A DNA stretch of 64,000 nt from contig BDDD01002393.1 in assembly GCA_001972305.1 (NCBI GenBank), positions 14,267 to 78,266 on the forward strand, written 5' to 3'. The stretch comes from Cephalotus follicularis. Lineage: Eukaryota; Streptophyta; Magnoliopsida; Oxalidales; Cephalotaceae. The notes beneath the pieces are model-generated. The model was not told the DNA's origin and did no database searches. It saw only the letters and a program-made list of their open reading frames with translations. Of the stretch, positions 35,930-46,464 are shown in pieces. Both the position numbers and the translations under genes were made by a program. Each line of letters begins with the position of its first letter. The stretch's first letter is position 1.

Positions 35930-36360
35930 GATACGATACAATCGATAACGATACACTAGCCATCCATACACTATCCATTCACAAAGACCATTGATATTCT
36001 ATCTCAATCAACCACTGTTCGATACGGAAGCTATTCAGACAACACTTATGCCTTTTCGGTCCATTTGATCGATCGCTTAGCAATACGGCTCATTCTGTCG
36101 GCCTTTTAATCGCTATATAGTTGGCTCATACCGTGCATCCTCTTGTGAAACAGCTGACTCAGCTTCCGGATTAACATTCCTTAGTCGTCCGACTCTTCGC
36201 GTCATCAAAGAAACAAAACCGAAACGGAGTAAAACAAACTGAGACAAAAAACTTGAATACAAAGGACATATCGAAACGACACTTAAGGAATAGCCCTAAC
36301 CCAAATGTCTACCCATCTCACAGGTCAAACCTAGATAGGTCTTCTAAGGAAAGAAAAACC

Positions 36361-36374
36361 TGGCTCTGATACCA
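36361..36374 (-). other. Primer binding site of element X
   Basis: In element sense TGGTATCAGAGCCA is a perfect match to the initiator-Met tRNA end, 4 nt from the LTR end GGGGTGTGACA. Confidence 0.92.
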
Positions 36375-36378
36375 TAAC

Positions 36379-39300
36379 TGTCACACCCCCGATTCAGAAC
36401 CGGGATCGCTCCCGATTCGGTATCGGTATGTCACACAAAACTGAACTAAAAACATAACAAGATCTTAATCTTAATCATCATCAATACGTGGTGGTTCTAA
36501 AAATCTAAAAACATGTATCATGTTGGAACATAAACTGAATCTGAAACATAATCTGAAAACTTTGTCATAAACCAAAAATCACAATACTGTTTAGATAACT
36601 GGCCTATACACGACCATAACACTACCAAAAACATAACCAGATCAAACTCCTAGATGATGCTCTGACATAGGGTAACTCTCTCATCACACTTGCCCATGCT
36701 GTCCCTGAAAACCTGCCGCATGGAAAACAAAACGCGGCTGAACAAACCTTAGTACAAATATAGAATCATAAAACAGTTTACGAACAGTTTATGAAACAAA
36801 TCAATAACGAAACAACATAAATACGAATCAAAACAAATACGAATCAAAACAGAACAGTTACGAAACAAAACAGAACAGTTACGAATCATAACAGAACAAA
36901 ACAAAACTGTATCTGAAACAAAGCAGTTTACCAAAACAAAACAGTATCCGAAACAAAACAATATCATGCTCAATACAGTGTTTGAAACAAACACGATACG
37001 GCACAAACCATTTCACGAAACGAAACACTCTACGAAACAGAATAGAACAATTTACGGAACAAAAGAAAATAGTTTATGAACAGTACGAAACAAACAGCTT
37101 ACGGAACGAAACAAAACATTAAACGATAAACGATAATTTGAAAGCAGTAAGATTTCAAAGTTAACACAAAACAGAAATCTGAAGCAATAAATAAGTTTAA
37201 ACATTCTTTGAAATCACATATGAACTTTCATAAAACCAAATCCATAACTTTCAAAACGTATGACAAACCTTTCAAAACATAAGTTCCATACTGGGCCACA
37301 TAACATATCACATAACATAAATTTGGCAAGGGAGTAGCTAATTCCACATGCCCACTAGAATTGAAGTGTACGCCACTACACGTATCAATTCTCATAACAT
37401 ATCATATATCAGATCACACATCTGATCACATATCATATACTATAATCGATTCATACGCCTCTATCATACATAGCGGATCCATAAATCCACCTCATGGGAT
37501 TTATTCATACACTCAGAGACGTCGTAGTCTAATCACACCGCTACGGAAGTGTCACGTCCCCGTTCCAGGTTCACGACGTGCCTATGGTACGCCCCATAGG
37601 TGGGTACAATACTCAGTATTCAATCATTTCAAAAACATTGATTTATCGAAATCAATTTAAAACCACATAAAATACTTTTTCACATAACATATCGGAAAAC
37701 CGCTCACAACTGTATCATAACATACATTTCATAACCCAAATCATCAACTCATTTATACTTCGCTATAAGGAGGGGATCATATTGTAACATATCGTATCAT
37801 TTCATATCATATGCATAAAGTCAGAATCATTTAAAAATGTCAAACCACCTTTAGTTTCGAAACATGTCAAAACCATAAAACATTATAAGTTTCATAAACG
37901 AAGAAGCATAGCAAAACTATTTTCAGTTCGAAATATCAGATAGCTAAGGAACAGAAAATCCGTACATATCCATTAGGCAATAAAACGGTTTTTATTCAAT
38001 CAAAAACCGATCGATGATAACCAAGAAAGGGAATCCATATCAAATATAGAATCTGAAATTATCTCAAATAGAATCAGAAGGATAGCCAAGAAAGGGAATC
38101 CATACCAAATACAAAATCTGAAATTATCTCAAATAAAATCAGAAGGATATCAAAGAAAGAAGGACATCCGTACTTCACTTACTAAAACAAAACCGAATTT
38201 ATCCTAACAATACCGAAGGAGATATCAAGGAACGAAACATTCGTACGAAAACATAAAAGTGAAACGGGATAGTTCCAATAAAAACAAATAGCCAAAGAAC
38301 AGAAAATCCGTACATTTCAACAACAGATTCGATTTAGATAAAATCGAATGATAACTAAAACAAAGAATCCGTATATTTTATTCTCAAAATAGAACTGAAT
38401 TTGGACTCTAATAAAATCAGTAAGAGTGTATCAAGAAACGAAGATCCGTACATAACGAAAGATAAAGCTGAATTTTATTCCTTAACAAACCAGTAGGAGG
38501 GTATCAAAGAAAGAGTTATCCGTACCTTATGCGATCACAAAAACAACCTCAAGAATATGTATCGAGACTTCTCTAGACCGCTCATCGGTTGTTGCAAACA
38601 TCTAAACGAAATAAAATCGTTCTCATAAAGACTTGAAATAAAATCAGACCTCGACTCATGGGTCATTATACACTGATCATAACCATATAAGATAACAATA
38701 GGTTTAATACGTCCAATTCGCATAAGTCTCATCTAAACATATTTTTGAATTGAATAAGGTAAGTCCGAGTTGTCCAATTCATCCAATTCCAAATCATAAT
38801 ACTAGTTCAGCTCATAATATCGTAAAACGATTACAGAATTACATAACTCAACGGAGTAGGGTTCAGAGTTTACCGAAATCAGTCGAAATAGAGCACAGAG
38901 CCATAATCACATCGCGGAACTAGAACGGATCAAACCTATGCGGAGAACGGAGTCGGAAACTGTCATAAAAGGTGTCGCCGGAGAATGTCGCGCTTGGGCT
39001 CACGCACCGCCGCCTGCCAGCGCGACTGTGTCACGCGTCACCGGTCAGTAGCAGTGAGGGTCCGATCAGGAGCGTTTGAGGCCGGGGATAACATATCCAG
39101 GGCGTGTTTGCCATGAAACCGCCGCATTTGGCCGGAACAGACACTTTTGACCGCGGTTGACTATGTCGCCGATCTTCTTTTCTGGGGTCGCCAAGGGTCG
39201 GGGCTGGTCGGGTTCGCTTCCTCTCGACGTTAGGATGCCGAATATGTCCTTGGCTTGTCGTGCCGATAACCGGAGCGGGAGAATCGACGCCAAACAGATG

Positions 39301-39765
39301 CGAGAGAGAGAAGACGTTGCGCACACCGATGGAGACGTTGGCCGGTGGAGGGGTTGGGTGCGGTGGACTCAGGAGACTGTGGGGGTTCGACCGGTGCCTT
39401 CGCCGGTGCCATATCGGCACTGACGCCGGTGATAGCGGCTGAAGGAGGAGAGAGAACGGGAGAGAGGGAGGGTGGTCGGGAGAGAGAGAGAGAGGGAGAG
39501 AAAATATTTTTTTTTTGTAAAATAGGGTTTTTGTTATTTAGAAATGCTAAAAGGGTTTTTAACAAATAAACAAAAAGCCAAAATTATTTTATTTATTCAC
39601 GGACTTTATATCAAAACCCACTAGGCTAATGCCAAAACCCGCTTAGCCTAGCCAAAAGCAAAACAAACCGAAAAATGGGCAGTCCACAAACCAAAAAAAA
39701 ATCACAGCCCGCATAAAACAGCTTAAAAAGCCCGAAAATTCTATTAAAAAAAACGAGATATTACA
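36379..39765 (-). mobile_element. Element X LTR 2 (middle, 3,387 bp)
   Basis: An uninterrupted copy. In element sense it runs from TGTAATATCTCG (39765) to GGGTGTGACA (36379). It is highly similar to LTR 1 and LTR 3. It serves as 5' LTR of the internal region at 34567-36378 and also follows a second polypurine tract at 39766, so it is shared by two internal segments. Confidence 0.88.
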
Positions 39766-40189
39766 TTTCCACCCCCCTTAAAAAGATTTCGTCCCGAAAT
39801 CTAAAACCCTACTAACCTGAAACAAATAGATTATCCCTACGGCACACACCATATCGTATCAACGAAAACCTCAAACCATATGTGAAAGAAGTATGGATAA
39901 CCATTAAAAACCATACCCTTAGGATTTCCCGAAAATCGGGCATGATGTATTCGTTTATCGGACTCCATGCCACCTGATAAACCACAGTTTATATGTTTGG
40001 AGATTAACTCTCATATCTCATCACAATCTATATGCTAGGATTCAGCCCGTACCAAACTACATCACAACTAAATCAAATAAACTTTTTGCACGCGAAAGAC
40101 AATCCTTTCAATACTCTAAATGATGAGCTTGATCATATCCAATAATATCATAAGCATCCAAAAGATAATCATGTCAATGAAATAATGAA
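39766..40189 (-). mobile_element. Truncated second internal region of element X
   Basis: This matches 34567-34985 of the first internal region, then stops at AATAATGAAT (about 40189), where LTR sequence (ACAGTACGAAACAAAC) begins. The primer site and the rest of the internal region are lost. Confidence 0.8.
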
Positions 40190-42869
40190 TAACAGTACGA
40201 AACAAACAGCTTACGGAACGAAACAAAACATTAAACGATAAACGATAATTTGAAAGCAGTAAGATTTCAAAGTTAACACAAAACAACAATCTTAAGCAAT
40301 AAATCAGTTTAAACATTCTTTGAAATCACATATGAACATTCATAAAAACCGAATCCATAACTTTCAAAACGTATGACAAACCTTTCAAAACATAAGTTCA
40401 TACTGAGCCACATAACATATCACATAACATAAATTTGGCAAGGGAGTAGCTAATTCCACATGCCCACTAGAATTGAAGTGTACGACACTACACATATCAA
40501 TTCTCATAACATATCATATATCAGATCACACATCTGATCACATATCATATACTAGAATCGATTCATACGCCTCTATCATACATAGCGGATCCACAAATCC
40601 ACCTCATGGGATTTATTCATACCCTCAGAGACGCCGTAGTCTAATCACACCGCTACGGTAGTGTCACGACGTGCCTATGGTATGCCCCATAGGTGGGTAC
40701 AATACTCAGTATTCAATAATTTCAAAAACATTGATTTATCGAAATCAATTTAAAACCACATAAAATATGTTTTCACATAACATATCGGAAAACCGCTCAC
40801 AACGGTATCATAACATACATTTCATAACCCAAATCATCAACTCATTTATACTTCGCTATAAGGAGGGGATCGTATTGTAACATATCGTATCATTTCATAT
40901 CATATGCATAAAGTCGGAATCATTTAAAAATGTAAAACCAACTTTAATTTTGAAACATGTCAAAACCATAAAACATTATCAGTTTCATAAACGAAGAAGC
41001 ATAGCAAAACTATTTTCAGTTCGAAATATCAGATAGCCAAGGAACAGAAAATCCGTACATATCCATTGGGCAATAAAACGATTTTTATTCAATCAAAAAC
41101 CGATCGATGATAACCAAGAAAGAGAATCCATATCAAATACAGAATCTGAAATTATCTAAAATAAAATCAGAAGGATAGCCAAGAAAGGGAATCCATACCA
41201 AATACAGAGTCTGAAATTATCTCAAATAAAATCAGAAGGATATCGAAGAAAGAAGGACATCCGTACTTAATTTACTAAAACAAAATCGAATTTATCCCAA
41301 CAATACCGAAGGAGATATCAAGGAACGAAACATCCGTACAAAAACATAAAAGTGAAACGGGATAGTTCCAATAAAAACAAATAGCCAAAGAACAGAAAAT
41401 CCGTACATTTCAACAACAGATTCGATTCAGATAAAACCGAATGATAACTAAAACAAAGAATCCGTATATTTTATTCTCAAAACAGAACTGAATTTGTACT
41501 CTAATAAAATCAGTAAGAGTGTATCAAGAAACGAAGATCCGTACATAACGAAAGATAAAGCTGAAATTTATTCCTTAACAAACCTGTAGGAGGGTATCAC
41601 AGAAAGAGTTATCCGTACCTCATGCGATCACCAAAACAACCTCAAGAATATGTATCGAGACTTCTCTAGACCGCTCATCGGTTGTTGCAAACATCTAACA
41701 GAAATAAAATCGGTCTCATAAAGACTTGAAATAAAATCAGACCTCGACTCATGGGTCAGTATACACTGATCAGAACCATATAAGATAACAATAGGTTTAA
41801 TGCGTCCAATTCGCATAAGACTCATCTAAGCATATTTTTGAATTCACTCAGGTAAGTCCAAGTTGTCCAATTCATCCAATTCCAAATCATAATACTAGTT
41901 CAGTTCATAATATCGTAAAACAGAATTACATAACTCAACCAAAAACAGAATTTAACGGAGTAGGGTTCAGAGTTTACCGAAATCAGTCAAAACAGAGCAC
42001 AGAGCCATAATCAAATCGCGGAACTGGAACGGATCAAACCTATATGGATAACGGAGTCAAAAACTATCAAAAATGTGTCGTCGAAGAATATCGGGCGTGG
42101 GCTCATGCGCTGCCGCTGGCCGGCGCGTGTCTTTCACGCGTCGCCGGTCAGTAGTAGTGAGGGTCCGATCTGGAGCGTTTGAGGCCGGGGATCACATATC
42201 CAGGGCGCATTTTCCATGAAGCTGCCGTATTTGACCAGAACAGACGCTTTTGACCGTGGTTGACTATGTCGTCGATCTGCTTTTCCGGCGTCGCCAAGGG
42301 TCGGGGCTGGTCGGGTTCGCCTCCTCTCGACATCAGGATGCCGAATATGTCCTTGGCTTGTCGTGCCGATCACCGGAGCGGGAGAATCGACGCCAAACAA
42401 ATGCGAGAGAGAGAAGACGTTGTGCATACTGGTGGAGACGTTGGCCGGTACAGGGGTTGGGTGCGATGGACTCAGGAGACTATGGGAGTTCGACCGGTGC
42501 CTTCGTCGGTGCCATATCAGCACTGATGCCGGTGATAGCGGCTGAAGTAGGAGAGAGAACGGGAGAGAGGGAGGTTGGCCGGGAGAGAGAGAGAGGGAGA
42601 GAAAGTATTTTTTTTTTTTGTAACATAGGGTTTTTGTTATTTATAAATGCCGAAAGGGTTTTTAACAAGTAAACAAAAAGCCAAAATTATTTTATTTATT
42701 CACGGACTTTATATCAAAACCCACTAGGCTAATGCCAAAACCCCCTTAGCCTAGCCAAAAGCAAAACAAACCGAAAAATGGGCAGTCCACAAACCGAAAA
42801 AAAATCCACAGCCCACATAAAATAGCTTAAAAAGCCCGAAAATTCTATTCAGAAAAACGGGATATTACA
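40190..42869 (-). mobile_element. Element X LTR 3, truncated
   Basis: In element sense it starts TGTAATATCCCG at 42869 and is cut at 40190, losing about 700 bp of its end relative to LTR 2. It also has a small deletion near 40665-40672, between CACG repeats that flank 19 bp present in LTR 1. Sequence outside the deletion is close to the other two copies. Confidence 0.85.
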
Positions 42870-43004
42870 CAGATAATGTTGGAATTCTGCAGATAGGTAT
42901 TTCCCCATTCGGTCCCACCAAAGGGTTTTAATGGGCTTACCCATTTACTTATCTACTTCTTGTCAGAAATCCTTGACTCTTTCGCAGGATTCAGACTTGT
43001 GTTT
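42870..43004 (-). pseudogene. Copia A integrase core fragment
   Basis: About 130 bp between element X and the next solo LTR. It aligns with copia B near 56180-56310 (the region around the second catalytic Asp). No useful frame remains. Confidence 0.6.
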
Positions 43005-43405
43005 TGTCACACCCCGTTGTTCAATTACCTAGACAACATATGTGGTGATATCAGGAATAAGTAAAATAATCCAACATCCCAATTAACAGCTCGAAAACAT
43101 AAGCGGAAGCATTTAAAAAGTCATCCGCACGCAGCCCATACTACATGCGTATACAATCCATCAAATGATCCTTATACATAAGGAAAGTACAACAGTAACG
43201 GAGTGCAAACCGTTCAAAACAAATACAGTACATCAAAGGAATAACAACCTTCAGTAGATAACTCTCCATGCTTCAGCAACACTTCTCGTACGTCTTCGCT
43301 TAATCTGAAATTGTAGTGGTTAGCCGTTGTCCTCACTTGGCTAAGTAGGAAGATAAAGCATGTAGGTTAATCTATAAATGTAAATATGCATGACAGTTTA
43401 AATGA

Positions 43406-43408
43406 ATG

Positions 43409-43451
<43 letters not shown>
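43406..43451. repeat. CA/TA compound microsatellite
   Basis: About thirteen CA units followed by about eight TA units, within the solo LTR. Confidence 0.95.
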
Positions 43452-44147
43452 GTATTTCAATATATACACAATCATGCCAAGAGGCCATAGACAGTACAAT
43501 GCAAGAATACCGCACAATGGTACAATCAATCAGTACAGTGGTTTGGGTGTCACATGTTGCTAACTCCTAGCACCAACTATGCACCACCTATCTATCACCC
43601 TACACTCCGAAGATGATAGATCATGTCAGTTACTACCGACATTAGCGGGTAGTTTAACAATCAAGTTCTGCATTACAGACAGTTTGGGTGGATACTTTAG
43701 CCAACTCCTGGCACAAAGGACCACCTCCGTAGTCAGTGATGTCTCCTATCACTCGACTAACGGCAATAGCATAGACAATCAATTTATTCAATTCAGTGAC
43801 AATATTACATATAGCATAAGATGCAATATTACAGTAGTTTTCATTTTTAGAAAACATAAAATTTCAGTCAGTGGTTCTCTTGTGAGAACTAAACAGTAGC
43901 AGTGCCTCTATTAAGAGGAAAATAACAGTCTGTATGACATTAAGAGTTTTCGTAGGGAAAACCGTTAAAAATCATTATTTATGCTTATAGCATTAGGTTG
44001 GTAAAATCCTTGAATATGTATCCATAACAATAGAATTTTTATTGAATAACAGCAATAATAGTTACAATATAACAGATCAAGGATAATTACAACCACAAAC
44101 AATTCCATCGATCAGTTTACACATTTCTACATTTACTGTTCTAAAGT

Positions 44148-44285
44148 GTCGACAGTTTCTATGTAAGCGTCGACGGTTAATGACTAAGCGTTGACACTAC
44201 AAAACTTAAGCGTCGACATTCTAAGCCTTAATATGCCATTTTTGCACCAAAGCGTCGACAATTTCTGTGTAAGCGTCGGCGCTTC
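44148..44285. repeat. AAGCGTCGAC motif cluster
   Basis: Copies GTGTCGACAG, AAGCGTCGACGG, AAGCGTTGACAC, AAGCGTCGACAT, AGCGTCGACAA and AAGCGTCGGCGCTT. The measured steps are 21, 21 and 22 bp for the first four. Confidence 0.75.
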
Positions 44286-45482
44286 TAGCATTCATACGAA
44301 TTCCAAGAACAATTTCACAACAGGGGATGCACAAAATCAACCCAAACTCAATCCAATTCAACATGCAATCAAGTATTGACCATCACTACACATTATACAT
44401 GTTATATATTTAAAAACATGTCAAAATCCCCTACCTCAATTGCTATCCCAAAGCCAAATTGGATTGGCCTCTCACTTTATGTCCAATGTTCTTCAACAAC
44501 TCAACTCTCAATCTTAACAGAAATTAGCCTGAACAATTGTATGTTTGGATGTCTTAGATACGAATCCAGTACGCTAAATTAGTTATCCAATCATGATAAC
44601 CGTTAGAATCAGAACCACGAGTTTATTGTTAACTCTATGTTCCTAGTTTCATCTCTTATGAACAATTTAACATTTCTATCTCGAATCAACTTGTTAACTC
44701 TTAAATAAGGTTGACAGTAGGTATTATACTTAGATTCAGTAACTTAACACTCATTCTTATAATCATGACGACGGATTCGGATTAGTAACTTACCGGGAAA
44801 AACAAAGCTTCCAAGTCTCTTTGACACTCTAATCCTCAAATGCAAGCTTCCATAATTCTCCAGCAATTCTCCTCTTCCTCATTGTTTTCAACACTCAAAT
44901 GGCTCAAGTATCAGCTGATATAAGTGCCCAATTTCGTGCCTTTCATCCCACTATTGGTTTAACTTTTAATGCACCTTTCTCTCTCCCTCATGCATGCATC
45001 CTCTCTTGCTTCTATTATCCCTTTATGCTGTGTTTTTGCAGGTTGTAGGTGAAAAGAGGCATGCAAGACACTTTAGTCTTGCACTATCAACAGCTGGGAA
45101 CATTTCCTTGCATGATTGACACGTCTCTGGACACTTAGCTTGCAAGGAAAACCATTTGGCATCGCTGCTTTGTTCTAACAGGCGTGTGTCACATTCCTGA
45201 CACCGCGCAAAGCATTGATGGTCTTCTCTCTGGCGTCGTCGATTTGTGCGTTATAACTCATCCTTCAACTGGGCGTTTTGTGCACATGTCAGGGCTTAAA
45301 GCGTCAATGGTATGACTTTAGGCGTCAGCGGTTTGGCACCAGAAATTATTTCTTTAGTTTTTTATCTAAGAATTTTATTCCAATATTATTCTATTCAAAA
45401 GGTAACCAACATAATATCTCAAAAGGTATATTTTAATCATCGTTGGATACAAAATACATGAATTGAAATTGCGGTTATTACA

Positions 45483-46464
45483 TGTTTTACCCGAAAGACT
45501 GACCCAAACCGAGATAAAACATTGGTGAAGGTATTGAATTAGTGAAAACCTCCATTTTCATTGACCGACATCGGTTCACTACCGTCGATACGGACTTAAC
45601 CTAATATGTCCACTATCCTTTCCCCATCACCTGGAGGAGGGAGATTTGGTCATCACACCAATCACACATGGTGCACATGTTGGAGAGGACTTCACATCCT
45701 AGATGTCTAATAGTACATCCTTAACCATTTTGTTTATCTAGCTCCGCTAGGATGACCTAATCCATAATGCAATATGTATGAAGGATTTATATCTTTTGTC
45801 TCTCATACTCTTTTATTAGTAGTTCCTTTGAATTGTTAATATAATGTTATAGTAATTGTATAAGGCGTAGATCCCTTTTGTCCGCATGCCTCTTGAACAA
45901 ACTAGAACATAGTGATGTATAAGACTAAAAAGAATTTTATACAAAGAAATCCGAGCTCTCATCTCATCTTATACACATTTGAAACAAAAATAGTTTCTTA
46001 CAGTGTTCTTTATATATAAAGAGATCATGTCATTAATACATATCCATTTACAAAATTTACAATTCTTAATGCCAATAACACTGGTTTGAATCCTCGATGC
46101 ATCACCATGGTGCCAGTCTATAGCTTTACAAGCTCTCAGCTGTCTAGCGTCTCTCAGCTCCTGCAAAGAGTTACCAATGTTAGTCACACAACCCGATTCC
46201 TATACCCAAGTTGAACTTACGTTGTATGCTAGATAAAACATAGAAGTACCTGACAGCTTTGAACTTTAGAAACCTACTGCAATGTTTCTTCCATTGCCCT
46301 TGCTTCCCACAATAGAAGCATACTTTCTCTTTTTTAGGCTTTTTCATCCTTTCTAGAATGTCATCCCTTGTCACTAACTACCTCTTCCTTGGGTTTTCAC
46401 CCTTGGAACTAGATCCAACCCATCTACCTATTTCATAGGTTGTTCTAGTAGGAAGTAGAGGCAT
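45483..46464 (-). pseudogene. Copia A gag zinc knuckle, protease and integrase start
   Basis: In element sense it begins with a Gag tail (VGSSSKGENPRKR then a stop), then KKPKKEKVCFYCGKQGQWKK and HCSRF, a CCHC-type knuckle in which Gln replaces the His (46281-46322). The protease region follows without a readable active site. The left part (45488-45700) aligns with the GAG-pre-integrase and integrase start of copia B. Multiple stops. It is cut on the right by gypsy Y, whose left duplication GGCAT (46460-46464) lies in this gag. Confidence 0.7.

Larger units (their letters stand above)
34567..36378 (-). mobile_element. Internal region of element X, non-coding
   Basis: 1.8 kb between a polypurine tract and a primer site with no open frame resembling gag or pol. 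The longest frames are about 60-70 codons and match nothing I know. Runs of CATATCCAT/ATCATATC-like phrases and a 30-bp tandem repeat (35810-35929) are present. Only the ends look like a gypsy internal region, so mobilisation would depend on proteins from another element. Confidence 0.8.
28393..42869 (-). mobile_element. Non-coding LTR-internal-LTR-internal-LTR array (element X)
   Basis: A perfect 5-bp duplication CAGAT (28388-28392 and 42870-42874) flanks the whole 14.5-kb array, so it behaves as one insertion. In element sense: truncated LTR (42869-40190), short internal piece (40189-39766), complete LTR (39765-36379), 1.8-kb internal region (36378-34567) and complete LTR (34566-28393). The LTRs are about 3.39 kb once a nested solo LTR is removed. 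Internal regions have a primer site and polypurine tract but no coding frame, as in large retrotransposon derivatives. An extra LTR is expected after unequal LTR recombination, followed by a deletion. Confidence 0.85.
43005..45482 (-). mobile_element. Solo LTR, Tekay-like (2,478 bp)
   Basis: In element sense it begins TGTAATAACCGCAATTTC and ends AACGGGGTGTGACA. The perfect duplication TGTTT is at 43000-43004 and 45483-45487. It is closest to the LTRs of the full Tekay element (shared TACTAACT...CCAACTCCTGGCACA block), but its motif cluster has the AAGCGTCGACGGTT form (44148-44285, 45210-45335) instead of CAGTCGACTG. A splice-donor-like GTAAGT is at 44788-44793 on the minus strand. The stem-loop is at 43126-43149. 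Confidence 0.88.
19750..46464 (-). mobile_element. Copia A: dispersed remnant of an old Ty1/copia element
   Basis: Pieces in order, right to left in element sense: gag zinc knuckle to integrase start (46464-45488), integrase core (43004-42870), integrase end (28392-27907), reverse transcriptase and RNase H (24812-23262), 3' tail (20461-20268) and part of the 3' LTR (20267-19750). Each gap is a later insertion, five in all within the element body. The order and sequence follow copia B at 54060-57973. The rest of the 3' LTR lies left of the window beyond the Athila/Tat-like element, and the 5' end lies right of gypsy Y. It is the oldest layer in the window. Confidence 0.82.
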
